A program made the translations under genes and the position numbers. Shown here piece by piece: positions 19,263 through 28,575 of a stretch of 40,144 nt of DNA. The notes beneath the pieces were generated by a model. It worked only from the letters and a program-made list of their open reading frames with translations, had not been told where the DNA came from and searched no databases. The DNA is from Acinetobacter harbinensis (GTDB lineage Bacteria; Pseudomonadota; Gammaproteobacteria; Pseudomonadales; Moraxellaceae). Position 1 is the first letter of the stretch, and every line of letters starts with the position of its first letter. The stretch covers positions 1,874,257 through 1,914,400 of the forward strand of contig NZ_JXBK01000001.1 in the NCBI RefSeq assembly GCF_000816495.1, written 5' to 3'.

Positions 19263-19684
19263 TCATAACCTCTAGATGGAACTTTGGTACTAATATTAAT
19301 ATTAACAAATCCTAATTGACCCGCAACATCCATCACCCGAATCACATCTTGATGGGTGGCTTTGGCATCTGCGGCAATCACAAACATTAAATCACGGCGA
19401 TCATTAGAAATCTGTTTAATTGCCGTATTTAAATCCGATATTTCTTTACTGGCAATAGATTGACCATTAATCGCGTAATGCCCTGACGCATCCACCACCA
19501 CTTCAAGCTTATGCTCGTATTGCTTTGGCGGCACGCCTTGCGCATCGGGTAAGGTCAAATTCATCCGACTAAACTGATTAAAAGTGGTCGATAACAATAA
19601 AAAAACCAAGATAAACAACAGGCAGTCAATCATTGGGGTAAGGTTAATATGAATATCTTCAACTTGTGTGCGTTTGAATTTCAT
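19259..19684 (-). CDS. exbD: ExbD/TolR family biopolymer transport protein
   Basis: A 141-residue protein with one N-terminal transmembrane helix (about 15-35) carrying the conserved Asp of the proton path (TPMIDCLLFILVFLL), then a periplasmic domain. ExbD or TolR works with ExbB or TolQ to turn proton flow into force on an outer-membrane partner. It overlaps msbA by four bases. No tonB or tolA is in the window, so the partner is open. The same placement beside lpxK and kdsB is known in Pseudomonas. Confidence 0.9.
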   Translation of the reverse strand: MKFKRTQVEDIHINLTPMIDCLLFILVFLLLSTTFNQFSRMNLTLPDAQGVPPKQYEHKLEVVVDASGHYAINGQSIASKEISDLNTAIKQISNDRRDLMFVIAADAKATHQDVIRVMDVAGQLGFVNINISTKVPSRGYE

Positions 19685-19692
19685 TTTCAGCT

Positions 19693-20331
19693 TTAACCCA
19701 CTTTTTTAAGATCATGCTTTTCAAGATCAACATTTTGATAAAAAAGTGCGGCATGAAACAAAGTCGCTTGCTGCTCTAATTCAGCCACATATTCTTGCAC
19801 CAAACGCTGAAAATAGCGTGAAGCAAACAATGCAGGAATGGCAATAAACATACCGGCAGCAGTGGTAATCAATGCTTTAGAAATACCTGGAATCATTAAA
19901 GTTGGGCTGCTATTGGTACCTAAATCGACCACTAAAAATGATTCAATAATTCCCAATACCGTCCCCAGTAGACCCAATAAAGGTGCAACTGCGCTTAATG
20001 TGCCTAAAAAGTTGATGTTTTTTTCTAAATAACCAATTTCTTGAGACGCTGTGGTTTCCATCTGTACGCGTACAAATTGTTCACTGTGCTGTTTACTTTC
20101 ATAACCTGCAGCAAAAATTCGCCCCAAAGTACTGTCTTTTAAAGCTGGCTCTTGTTCTAGATGCTGCACCACGCTATCAATATCTTGTGTTGGACTGAGC
20201 AACAATGCTTGTGGCAAAACCATAGATCGTTTTAAGCGAATAAAACGCTCAACCGCAATGGCAACGGTAAAAATCGAACACAGAACAAGGGGCAGCATTA
20301 GCCACCCACCTGCTTTCACTAATTCCCACAT
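19693..20331 (-). CDS. exbB: MotA/TolQ/ExbB proton channel family protein
   Basis: A 212-residue protein with three transmembrane helices (about 10-28, 105-130 and 145-170). The family core is APLLGLLGTVLGI and, in the last helix, ALITTAAGMFIAIPA, which line the proton channel. It is 8 bases from exbD and forms the motor pair with it. It begins 30 bases after parB in the same direction. Confidence 0.92.
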   Translation of the reverse strand: MWELVKAGGWLMLPLVLCSIFTVAIAVERFIRLKRSMVLPQALLLSPTQDIDSVVQHLEQEPALKDSTLGRIFAAGYESKQHSEQFVRVQMETTASQEIGYLEKNINFLGTLSAVAPLLGLLGTVLGIIESFLVVDLGTNSSPTLMIPGISKALITTAAGMFIAIPALFASRYFQRLVQEYVAELEQQATLFHAALFYQNVDLEKHDLKKVG

Positions 20332-20361
20332 GTCTTTTCCCCAATAAAATAAATCAAAAAC

Positions 20362-21249
20362 TTACTCTGCAAAACAAATATTTAAAATACCGTCTAACTC
20401 ATCAAGTGAGTGGTATTGAATAACCAGCTTACCTTTGCCCTGTTTATTATGGTCAATTTTAACTTCAGCACTAAAACGTTCCGCTAAGCGCTGTGTTAAT
20501 TGCTGGATATCAGGTGCAAGGTCGGCTTTGGTTTTTTCTTGTTTAGGTGTGTTTAAGTCACGCACCCACTGTTCGGTTTGACGTACAGATAAACTTTTTT
20601 CAATCACATATTCAGCAACTTTTAGCTGATCTTTGGCTTTCAAGGTCAGAATTGCGCGTGCATGCCCCATGTCGAGTAAGCCTTGCAGCATAAAATCTTT
20701 TACTGGTTCAGCCAAAGACAATAAACGCAATAAATTACTGATGGTGGTGCGTGCTTTACCGACGGTATCGGCAATTTCTTGATGACTTAAACCAAATTCT
20801 TCATGAAAACGCTGCAATGCCATCGCCTGATCAATTGGATTTAAATCTTGGCGTTGAATATTTTCAATTAAAGCCAAAGCAATCGCCACTTGATCGCTTA
20901 AATCACGCACAATCGCAGGTATTTCAGTTAAACCTGCCAACTGTGCTGCACGCCAACGTCGCTCACCGGCAATAATTTCGTACGGTCGTTTTTCATCATC
21001 GACCGGACGAATCACAATCGGCTGCATCACGCCATGCTTTTCAATCGACGCCGCAAGTTCCTGCAAATCTTGGTCATGAATAAAACGGCGCGGTTGATAT
21101 TCACCGCGTTGCAGTAAATTCACATCAATACGTTTTAATTGCCCATGGTCTAATCCTTGGGCTTCCATTTGCAGTTTTTCTTTTTGGATTGAACCCAACA
21201 AGGCATCTAAACCACGACCTTTTGCTAATCCGCGTTTTTTTATGGTCAT
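20362..21249 (-). CDS. parB: Chromosome partitioning protein ParB
   Basis: ParB binds parS near the origin and spreads as a CTP-dependent clamp. The 295 residues include the CTPase region with GERRWRAAQLAGL, a helix-turn-helix around residues 145-175 (LSHQEIADTVGKARTTISN) and a C-terminal dimer domain. The ATG overlaps the parA stop (ATGA). I saw no parS site in the window. Confidence 0.96.
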   Translation of the reverse strand: MTIKKRGLAKGRGLDALLGSIQKEKLQMEAQGLDHGQLKRIDVNLLQRGEYQPRRFIHDQDLQELAASIEKHGVMQPIVIRPVDDEKRPYEIIAGERRWRAAQLAGLTEIPAIVRDLSDQVAIALALIENIQRQDLNPIDQAMALQRFHEEFGLSHQEIADTVGKARTTISNLLRLLSLAEPVKDFMLQGLLDMGHARAILTLKAKDQLKVAEYVIEKSLSVRQTEQWVRDLNTPKQEKTKADLAPDIQQLTQRLAERFSAEVKIDHNKQGKGKLVIQYHSLDELDGILNICFAE

Positions 21250-22028
21250 GCTTGAATTCCTTTTTTTGCTTTACTTTTTTTGAGTACTTCAGCGGCCAAA
21301 TTTAAGTAGGCAATTGCACCTTTTGAACTCTTTTCAAAATAAATAATCGGTAAACCATGTGCCGGTGCTTCAGCTAAGCGAACGTTACGTGGAATTACGG
21401 TATCATAGAGTTTCTGACCAAAATATTGCTCAAGCTCTGCAGATACATCACGGGTTAATGCGTTACGTGCATCGTACATGGTGCGCAACACACCAATAAT
21501 CTTTAAATCCGGATTAAGTGCCTGCTGAATACGGTCAATGGTTTGGGTTAAATCGGCCAAACCTTCTAGTGCATAATATTCACATTGCATCGGAATCAGC
21601 ACACCATCTACTGCCGCCAAGGCATTGACAGTAATTAAGCTAAGGCTGGGCGCACAATCCACAATAATATAATCAAAAGAATGTTCTATTTCTTTTAAGG
21701 CTTCACGGAAAATAAACTCACGTCCATCTTGCTCAGCAATGGCCAGTTCTACGCCTGCCAAATCTCGATTAGAGCCTAAAACTTTATAGCCCACTTCTGC
21801 TGTGGTGATGGCCGTTTCAATCGGCACTTCACCCAACAAGACATCTGTGATTGAATACAAAAGATCGTTTTTTTGGATGCCAGAGCCCATCGTGGCATTT
21901 CCTTGCGAATCCATATCTACAAGTAAAACGCGCTTTTTTAACACAGCCAACGATGCTGCCAAATTTACTGCAGTGGTGGTTTTACCGACGCCACCTTTTT
22001 GGTTTGCAATCGCAATAATGTGTGCCAT
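21246..22028 (-). CDS. parA: Chromosome partitioning ATPase ParA (Soj)
   Basis: ParA is a Walker-type ATPase that binds DNA non-specifically and drives origin segregation with ParB. The deviant Walker A KGGVGKT is at residues 11-17, followed by LVDMDSQGNAT and IIVDCAPSL. From the ATG at 22028 it is 260 residues. A GTG two codons upstream also has a plausible Shine-Dalgarno sequence (AGGA at five bases), so the start is uncertain by two residues. It follows rsmG by 25 bases. Confidence 0.96.
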   Translation of the reverse strand: MAHIIAIANQKGGVGKTTTAVNLAASLAVLKKRVLLVDMDSQGNATMGSGIQKNDLLYSITDVLLGEVPIETAITTAEVGYKVLGSNRDLAGVELAIAEQDGREFIFREALKEIEHSFDYIIVDCAPSLSLITVNALAAVDGVLIPMQCEYYALEGLADLTQTIDRIQQALNPDLKIIGVLRTMYDARNALTRDVSAELEQYFGQKLYDTVIPRNVRLAEAPAHGLPIIYFEKSSKGAIAYLNLAAEVLKKSKAKKGIQA

Positions 22029-22053
22029 GGTCACCCCAATCCTTCAAAAATAA

Positions 22054-22686
22054 TTAAATACGTTTTAATAAAAGTAAATGGCGCTGCTCATCAAGTCTTG
22101 GAACTTTTAATGCAATGATGTCACAACTAAATTCGGTCTCAATCGCTGCAATCTCTGGCTCAGGAACAAGCCCACGCATGGATGCAATCACACTGTGCTC
22201 ATGCATATAGGGTGTTGAGGCAGCCACAAAATCGGTTAAAGAAGCAAAGGCACGACTGGTGATCACATCGAATTGACCCAAGTCATTTATGCTGTCTTGA
22301 TTTTCAACCCGTGTTTGTACCGCAATGACATTTTTTAGTTTTAAATCGGCAATGAATTGTTTTAAGAAGCGAATTTTTTTACCGTTAGAATCAAGCAACA
22401 CACATTCACGGGTTGGCTGACAAATTGCGATGATCATGCCTGGCATACCGCCACCGGTACCAATATCCAGTAAGCGACCCGCGGGTAAGTCTTTTAAAAT
22501 ACTTAAGCTATCGAGCAAATGCTTGACCAACATTTCTTTCGGGTCACGAATAGCAGTTAAATTATATGCTTTATTCCACAGCACCAAAGCATCTTGGTAC
22601 TGTAGAAGTAAATTTAAAGCCTCATCATTCAGCTCTAAACCCAAAGCTTGACTACCCTGCTTGAGTTCTTGAAAAAACGTATGCAT
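22054..22686 (-). CDS. rsmG: 16S rRNA (guanine527-N7)-methyltransferase
   Basis: RsmG methylates G527 of 16S rRNA using SAM; loss gives low-level streptomycin resistance in other bacteria. The 210-residue protein has the SAM-binding LDIGTGGGMPG near residue 73-83 and NLTAIRDP upstream, both typical of GidB. The ATG at 22686 is used; a TTG two codons earlier is possible. It leads the parAB genes, as in many gammaproteobacteria, but without mnmG in front. Confidence 0.96.
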   Translation of the reverse strand: MHTFFQELKQGSQALGLELNDEALNLLLQYQDALVLWNKAYNLTAIRDPKEMLVKHLLDSLSILKDLPAGRLLDIGTGGGMPGMIIAICQPTRECVLLDSNGKKIRFLKQFIADLKLKNVIAVQTRVENQDSINDLGQFDVITSRAFASLTDFVAASTPYMHEHSVIASMRGLVPEPEIAAIETEFSCDIIALKVPRLDEQRHLLLLKRI

Positions 22687-22718
22687 ATACAATTAACGTC
22701 TGGAAAAAAGTTAGGTGA

Positions 22719-22746
22719 AGTATACCGATTTATGCATAAAGTCACA
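22719..22746 (-). promoter_or_regulatory. Possible promoter for the rsmG-parAB block
   Basis: On the minus strand TGTGAC and TATACT are 16 bases apart, 33 bases before the rsmG ATG. The -10 is good and the -35 moderate. Confidence 0.4.
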
Positions 22747-22772
22747 GTAGTCTGTGCTTAGTGAATATGCAC

Positions 22773-23462
22773 TTAAGCGTACATACCTTGCTTAATTTGT
22801 TGATCCAGTAGATTTAATCTTTCTGGAGTGCCAACATCTACCCAAACGCCCTGCATCTTTGACGCAGAAATTTTGTGATCCAGCATAGCTTGCTTAAGTA
22901 AGGGCGCAAGTGGACGTTTTCCGGCAACTAAACCCTTAAACATTTTCGGTTGTAATACAGCGACACCGCTATAGGTCAATGCTTCACCTAGCTGTTGTTG
23001 CTCAAACACATAACCACGGCCATTGGCTAGGATAAAATCACCTTCTGGATGTTGCGCTGGATTATCCACCAAAACCAAATGTGCCAAATCTGTCTGAAGC
23101 TGTACGTTTAACAGCGCGGCAAAATCCATGGTGGTCCAGACATCGCCATTCACCAAAATAAAAGGTGCATCTCCAAGTAAGCTTAAGGCATTAATCATGC
23201 CGCCAGCGGTTTCTAAGCCTTCCACTTCATGCGACCATAAAATATTAACCCCAAATTGCGAACCATCACCTAAAGCGCTGACCAGTTTTTCAGCCAACCA
23301 AGCAGTGTTAATCACAATTTCAGTGACACCAATTTTTTGTAATTTCTCGATATGCCAAACGATCAGCGGCTTTCCGCCCACTTCTAACAATGGCTTAGGC
23401 GTCTCTAAAGTCAGCGGGCGCATACGGTTGCCCATGCCTGCCGCAAGAATCATGGCTTTCAT
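22773..23462 (-). CDS. murU: N-acetylmuramate alpha-1-phosphate uridylyltransferase
   Basis: MurU joins MurNAc-1-phosphate to UTP, giving UDP-MurNAc in the recycling route that bypasses de novo MurA synthesis. The 229-residue nucleotidyltransferase has LAAGMGNRMRPLT near the start, PKPLLEVGGKPLI and the metal-binding VNGDVW. Its ATG overlaps the amgK stop (ATGA), matching the amgK-murU operon of Pseudomonas. Confidence 0.93.
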   Translation of the reverse strand: MKAMILAAGMGNRMRPLTLETPKPLLEVGGKPLIVWHIEKLQKIGVTEIVINTAWLAEKLVSALGDGSQFGVNILWSHEVEGLETAGGMINALSLLGDAPFILVNGDVWTTMDFAALLNVQLQTDLAHLVLVDNPAQHPEGDFILANGRGYVFEQQQLGEALTYSGVAVLQPKMFKGLVAGKRPLAPLLKQAMLDHKISASKMQGVWVDVGTPERLNLLDQQIKQGMYA

Positions 23463-24475
23463 TCGGCAATAACCTCATATGTGCCATATTTTTGCTCAAA
23501 CTTTGGCATCACTTGATCGTGAATAAACTGCATAAACGGTTGCAGTTCTACGTAGTCTTTACTTTCTTCAAGTAAATACCACATCACGCGTGGCAAATCC
23601 TTTAAATAACCCGTTTTACCGTCGCGTTCAAAGAGGCGTACAAAAATACCCAAGATTTTCAAGTGACGTTGAATGGCCATTAAATCGGCATCACGTTTAA
23701 ATTGTTGAAAGTCACGATCTTGCTTAGCCGCTTCCGGCAACAAATCATAAAAGACTTTAAACCATTCATACACACGCTTAGGATTCCATTGCACATAAGC
23801 ATCACGAGTAATGGAAATTAAATCGTAAGTATCTGCGCCAATGACTGCATCTTGAAAATCAATGACACCCAGTTCTGTCTCACCTGCAATTTTCATTAAA
23901 TTGCGGCTATGAAAATCGCGATGCACAATGACTTGCGGTTGCGCTAAGGCAGCATTGGCCAAAATCGCAAAAGTACGTTTAATCAGTGCCTGTTGATCTT
24001 GGGTCGGCTGAATGTTTAATGAAGGCAACAGCCAATCGGTCAGCAGAGCCATTTCAGACATTAATTTTTCATAACTATATTCAGGAAAATGCGCTGCACC
24101 ATCAATTGCTTGTAAGGCAATCAATTGCTGAAAACTTTGTGCGTAATAGGCATCGACTGTGTCATTATTTAACAAAGTAGACAGTAAAACATCACCAAAA
24201 TCTTCGAGTAATAAGAAGCCTTGCTGTAAATCTTGCGCCACGATATGCGGCACACGAACCCCATGACGATCAAAAAACTGATCAATCGTCACAAAAGGCA
24301 CACAATCTTCTTTTTCTGGTGGTGCATCCATGAGCATAAATGTTTTATTATTCAATTTGATTCGTGCATAACGACGGAAACTTGCATCGCCTGGCAAAAA
24401 ATTAATTTCAAATTGATCTGAATCGAGTACGGATGTCATCCATGTATGTATGATTTGTTCACGTTGTGTTTTCAT
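23459..24475 (-). CDS. amgK: N-acetylmuramate/N-acetylglucosamine kinase
   Basis: AmgK phosphorylates MurNAc at C1 and feeds MurU in cell-wall recycling. The 338-residue protein has an aminoglycoside-phosphotransferase fold, with the catalytic loop HRDFHSRN at 185-192 and the metal-binding DFQDA at 206-210. The general fold also fits choline and aminoglycoside kinases; the coupled murU makes AmgK the best call. It is divergent from lptD across 111 bases. Confidence 0.92.
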   Translation of the reverse strand: MKTQREQIIHTWMTSVLDSDQFEINFLPGDASFRRYARIKLNNKTFMLMDAPPEKEDCVPFVTIDQFFDRHGVRVPHIVAQDLQQGFLLLEDFGDVLLSTLLNNDTVDAYYAQSFQQLIALQAIDGAAHFPEYSYEKLMSEMALLTDWLLPSLNIQPTQDQQALIKRTFAILANAALAQPQVIVHRDFHSRNLMKIAGETELGVIDFQDAVIGADTYDLISITRDAYVQWNPKRVYEWFKVFYDLLPEAAKQDRDFQQFKRDADLMAIQRHLKILGIFVRLFERDGKTGYLKDLPRVMWYLLEESKDYVELQPFMQFIHDQVMPKFEQKYGTYEVIAE

Positions 24476-24504
24476 TTGCGATAAATTCTAAAACAGGCTG
24501 AGTT

Positions 24505-24534
24505 TTTAAAGTACTAAGTGTAGCCACTTATCAA
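24505..24534 (-). promoter_or_regulatory. Possible promoter for amgK-murU
   Basis: The minus strand has TTGATA and TTTAAA 18 bases apart, 30 bases before the amgK ATG. The -35 is good, the -10 weak and the spacing slightly long. Confidence 0.35.
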
Positions 24535-24586
24535 CTTTTTCTCTATGATGCGAGAATAATTAATTGCGATTAAGCATACTTGGTTA

Positions 24587-27055
24587 ATGACACAAATGAA
24601 GCATCAGTTTAAATTTAATCCTTTAGCGACTGCTATATTGACCCTTTTATGTGGCAGCTCGATTTCAAGCTATGCTGAGTCCACACTTCCAGCTTCGTCT
24701 GTCGACAATCAAAAAATGAAGGACAGCATTCAGGAAGCGTATCCGGGTCAACATTTCTTTGAACAATACTATGTCGATAAATCTGCGCCTGAAGCGCAGC
24801 AACGCCAAGGTCAGTACTTAAGTTCTGCCTACTGTGCGGGTGCATGGATTACGCCGATTGCCCCAGAAACCAAAGCAGCGAGTGCCGCTGAAACCACATC
24901 GGTGGTGACTGCCGATTATGGTCATTATGATCCAAACGGTGACTCGGTTTTAGAGGGCAATGTACTGATTGACCAAGATGGTCGTCAGATTCGTGCAGAT
25001 AAAATCACCATTGATCAAACGCAAACTTTTGCCAATGCAGAAGGCCGTGTGCAAATGGCACAAGCCGGTCTTTTGGCACAAAGCGATCAAATTAATTACA
25101 ATTTAAAAAACCAGCAAGGTGATTTAAACAATAGTTTTTATATTGCTGAAGAACAACATGCGCATGGTCGTGCAGAAAAAATTTCGCGTACTTCTGAAAA
25201 TATCGTGACCATGAACAATGCCACCTACAGCACTTGTCCGCCGGATGAGAAGCCAACGTGGAAAATTCAAGCCAAGCAAATCACCTTAAACCAAGAAACT
25301 GGCCGCGGTGAAACGCGTGGCACCAAATTATATGTTAAAGATGTACCGGTTTTAGCAGTACCTTATTTTAACTTCCCCATTGATGACCGCCGCACGACCG
25401 GTATTTTAACCCCAAGTTTTGGCTTTACCAATGATGGTGGACTTGAGCTTGCTGTACCGGTTTACCTAAACTTAGCTCCGAACTACGATGCAACCGTGAC
25501 TCCACGCTATATTGCGGATCGTGGTGCAATGCTTGAAGCTGAGTTTCGCTACCTAACCGAAAATTTTGGTTCCGGTATGCTGTGGGGCGGCTATCTGCCC
25601 TCTGATGATAAGTATGACGATCAAGATCGTAAAGATTTACACCTGTTACATGACTGGCAAATCAATGAGCAGTTTTCCACTAATTTAGATTATAACTACG
25701 CATCCGATAAAGACTATTTTGCTGATTTAAACAACAACCCCAACTCCAAAACCGACTTAAATTTACGTCGCGCTTGGGAGCTGAACTATAAAAATGGGAT
25801 TCCCGGTTTAAAAGCGCAGCTTAAAGTTGAAAGCTTCCAAACACTGGATAAAACTGTGCCGGATAAAGATCGTCCTTATGCACGCCTACCACAGTTCTTA
25901 TTAAATTATAAAACTGGTAATCCGCTCGGTTTAGAGTACGAGTTTAATCACGATACTGCTTATTTTAAGAAAGACATTGGTGTTTCAAATTTAAATCCCG
26001 ATGCCTCTTATGAACCCAGTGGTACACGTATTTATAATGACTTTGCCGTGCGTTACAACTATCGCAATCCTTGGGCCTTTGCCATTCCCGAAGTCTCGAT
26101 TCGCAATGTAAATACTTTCTATGATCAAGACACCATCAATGCCAATCTAGATCGAAACTCATCCAGTGAAAATCAATCCGTCGTGGTGCCACAATTTACA
26201 CTGGATGCCGGTCTGACCTTTGAAAAAGAAGGCCAATATTTACAGACCCTCACGCCGCGCGCTTTTTATGCCTATGCGCCTTACAAGAATCAAAACGGTT
26301 ATCCAAACTTTGACTCGACAACTGCCTCGATCAATTATGATCAGCTGTTTAGTTCACGCCGTTTTTATGGGCATGATCGCCTAGAAGACAACAACTTCCT
26401 ATCTTTAGGTCTAAGTTATAGCCTATTTGATGAAATTGGGTTAGAGCGCTTAAAAACCAGCATCGGACAAAGCTTTTACTTTGAAGATCGTCGCGTGAAT
26501 TTAGACAACACCAGCGATCAGTTTGATACCGAGCATCGAACTGGTCCTATTTTAAGTGTATCGAGCCAGCTGTCACAAAACTTCACTCTGGGTGCAAACT
26601 CGGCGTGGATGTCAAATGGCGACAATGCACAACGTGATGTGCAGCTTTATTACACTGGCGATCAAGGCAATCTTTATAATGTTGGTTATTTCTACCGTAA
26701 AGATATTCCAAATCGTCAAGACCGTTATGACCAAGTGGTGGCCTCGTTTATTCAGCCAGTGGCGAATAATTGGCGAATAATGGGCCATGCGCAATATGAT
26801 TTAGACAACAATGTGGCGCGTGATTATTTATTAGGTGTCAATTATGAAGCCTGTTGCTGGGGCGTGTCAGTCTATGGCCGCTCATATTATAATGACCTCG
26901 ACAACGTGAAAGAGGATGGCGTCAAAGCAAAACGCGCCATTATGGCTGAAATCAGCTTGAAAGGTTTAGGTGGTTTCAATAATAAACTTTCATCTTTACT
27001 TGAAAATCGTATTCTGGGTTTCAATAAAATTAATCAATCTTGGACACAACGTTAA
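24587..27055 (+). CDS. lptD: LPS-assembly outer membrane protein LptD
   Basis: LptD is the 26-strand barrel that with LptE inserts LPS or LOS in the outer leaflet. The 822-residue protein has a signal peptide probably cleaved after A30. An OstA-type beta-jellyroll follows at about 105-225, then a long barrel domain. Four cysteines fit the known interlocking disulfides: C83, C217 and the pair C756-C757 (EACCWGV). An extra Cys at 22 lies in the signal peptide. The ATG at 24587 gives the family start. surA begins within its stop codon (TAATG). Confidence 0.96.
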   Translation: MTQMKHQFKFNPLATAILTLLCGSSISSYAESTLPASSVDNQKMKDSIQEAYPGQHFFEQYYVDKSAPEAQQRQGQYLSSAYCAGAWITPIAPETKAASAAETTSVVTADYGHYDPNGDSVLEGNVLIDQDGRQIRADKITIDQTQTFANAEGRVQMAQAGLLAQSDQINYNLKNQQGDLNNSFYIAEEQHAHGRAEKISRTSENIVTMNNATYSTCPPDEKPTWKIQAKQITLNQETGRGETRGTKLYVKDVPVLAVPYFNFPIDDRRTTGILTPSFGFTNDGGLELAVPVYLNLAPNYDATVTPRYIADRGAMLEAEFRYLTENFGSGMLWGGYLPSDDKYDDQDRKDLHLLHDWQINEQFSTNLDYNYASDKDYFADLNNNPNSKTDLNLRRAWELNYKNGIPGLKAQLKVESFQTLDKTVPDKDRPYARLPQFLLNYKTGNPLGLEYEFNHDTAYFKKDIGVSNLNPDASYEPSGTRIYNDFAVRYNYRNPWAFAIPEVSIRNVNTFYDQDTINANLDRNSSSENQSVVVPQFTLDAGLTFEKEGQYLQTLTPRAFYAYAPYKNQNGYPNFDSTTASINYDQLFSSRRFYGHDRLEDNNFLSLGLSYSLFDEIGLERLKTSIGQSFYFEDRRVNLDNTSDQFDTEHRTGPILSVSSQLSQNFTLGANSAWMSNGDNAQRDVQLYYTGDQGNLYNVGYFYRKDIPNRQDRYDQVVASFIQPVANNWRIMGHAQYDLDNNVARDYLLGVNYEACCWGVSVYGRSYYNDLDNVKEDGVKAKRAIMAEISLKGLGGFNNKLSSLLENRILGFNKINQSWTQR

Positions 27056-28359
27056 TGAAGATCATACCGTTAAAACAATTTTTTAAAGCCACTGCACTTG
27101 CTTTAGCTCTTTCTTCATCAATGTCTATCTTTGCACAATCTACCGATGAAGTGATTGCAGTCGTAGATAACAGTGTCATTTTAAAAAGTGATTTAGAGCA
27201 AAGTATTGCCGAAATCACACAGCAACTTAATGCGCAAAAAAAGCCGCTACCGCCTGCACAATATTTGCAACAACAAGCACTTGATCAGTTGATCATTCGC
27301 CAAGCGCAACTCGAACAAGTCAAACGCTATAACATTAAGCCCAATGAAAAAGAGCTCAATGAAGCTGTATCAAAAGTAGCGCAGCAATCCGGCAGTAAAA
27401 GCTTAGAAGCATTTCAACAAAAACTCGATGCTATGGCACCGGGCACTTATGAATCATTACGCAATCGAATTGCAGAAGATTTAGCCATTAATCGTTTGCG
27501 CCAACAAATGGTGATGTCACGGATTAAAATCAGCGATCAAGACGTTGAGAACTTCTTAAAAACTCCACAAGGTCAAGCGGCATTAGGCAATCAAGTACAT
27601 GTGTTACACGCACGCATCTCTGGTGAGAAAGAGCTGAGCAAAGTGGCCAAACAGGTGCAAACCGCCTTAAAAAATAGTAATGACCTGACTGCAATTGATC
27701 AAAAATTTACCACCAACGGCGTAAAAGTTGAAAGTGCAGACATGGGATTGCGTAATTTATCCGAAATTCCAAGTGAACTTGCTGCACGTGTAAGTGCGCT
27801 TCAAGTGGGACAAACCACGGAGCTGATTCAAGTTAAAGATGGGATTCACATCTTAAAACTTTTAGAACGCAAAGGTGCCGAACAAAAAGCACTGGTTCCT
27901 CAATATGCAACGCGTCATATTTTAATTCAGCCCTCAGAAGTGGTAAGCCCAGAAAATGCCAAACAACAAATTGACAGCATTTATAATCGCTTAAAAGCAG
28001 GCGAAGATTTTGCAGTATTGGCATCTACTTTTTCAAATGACTCTGGTTCTGCACGTGATGGGGGGAGCTTAGGTTGGGTCAGTCCCGGTGTAATGGTGGG
28101 TGAATTTGAAACGCAAATGAAAAACACCCCTGTCGGTGAAATTAGCAAACCTTTTCAAACTCAATTTGGCTGGCATATTCTACAAGTTACGGATGTACGT
28201 CAACAAGATATGACACGTGAATATCAAGAACGGATGGCTCGTCAGATTTTAGGCGAACGTCAATTTGATGCAGAGTTAGACAGTTGGTTACGTGAGCTGC
28301 GCAGTAATGCGTTTGTTGAAATTAAAGATCCAGCGCTTGACCGTAAAAAAAATAAATAG
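27055..28359 (+). CDS. surA: Periplasmic chaperone / peptidyl-prolyl isomerase SurA
   Basis: SurA escorts unfolded outer-membrane proteins, LptD among them, across the periplasm. From the ATG at 27055 it is 434 residues with a signal peptide cleaved near A27. The SurA N domain (about 30-165) comes first, then a degenerate first parvulin domain (about 170-275) and a well-conserved second one (about 285-385, with RHILIQ, GGSLGWV and FGWHIL). A TTG at 27040 inside lptD would spoil the signal peptide context. The lptD-surA pairing is conserved. Confidence 0.95.
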   Translation: MKIIPLKQFFKATALALALSSSMSIFAQSTDEVIAVVDNSVILKSDLEQSIAEITQQLNAQKKPLPPAQYLQQQALDQLIIRQAQLEQVKRYNIKPNEKELNEAVSKVAQQSGSKSLEAFQQKLDAMAPGTYESLRNRIAEDLAINRLRQQMVMSRIKISDQDVENFLKTPQGQAALGNQVHVLHARISGEKELSKVAKQVQTALKNSNDLTAIDQKFTTNGVKVESADMGLRNLSEIPSELAARVSALQVGQTTELIQVKDGIHILKLLERKGAEQKALVPQYATRHILIQPSEVVSPENAKQQIDSIYNRLKAGEDFAVLASTFSNDSGSARDGGSLGWVSPGVMVGEFETQMKNTPVGEISKPFQTQFGWHILQVTDVRQQDMTREYQERMARQILGERQFDAELDSWLRELRSNAFVEIKDPALDRKKNK

Positions 28360-28380
28360 TAAGCATTTCTATTTCACTTA

Positions 28381-28413
28381 AAAACCAGTTGCTCAACCCA
28401 ACTGGTTTTTTTT
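28381..28413 (+). terminator. Terminator of lptD-surA
   Basis: The 10-base arms AAAACCAGTT and AACTGGTTTT enclose a nine-base loop and are followed by a T run, 22 bases after the surA stop. Confidence 0.85.
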
Positions 28414-28536
28414 AAAGCCATTAAAATTGATTTTATACTTAAGCGCTATTGTTTAAATTATATGTAATGTACAAGCTAAACCCCAGATTTTTACTCCTGT
28501 TATTACACACGTCAGCACAACAGAAATTTAGAGTAA

Positions 28537-28563
28537 AAAAACCTCTCACAAGGAGAGGTTTTT
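28537..28563 (-). terminator. Terminator of hfq
   Basis: The arms AAAAACCTCTC and GAGAGGTTTTT with a five-base loop end on the minus strand in a run of seven T, 13 bases beyond the hfq stop. It faces the surA terminator. Confidence 0.85.
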
Positions 28564-28575
28564 AATCATCCACAA

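Noticed and set aside
20362..22686. parS sites near parAB
   Set aside because: I looked for the TGTTTCACGTGAAACA-type palindrome; the CACGTG occurrences noticed elsewhere in the window (in msbA and mutL) lack the flanking bases.
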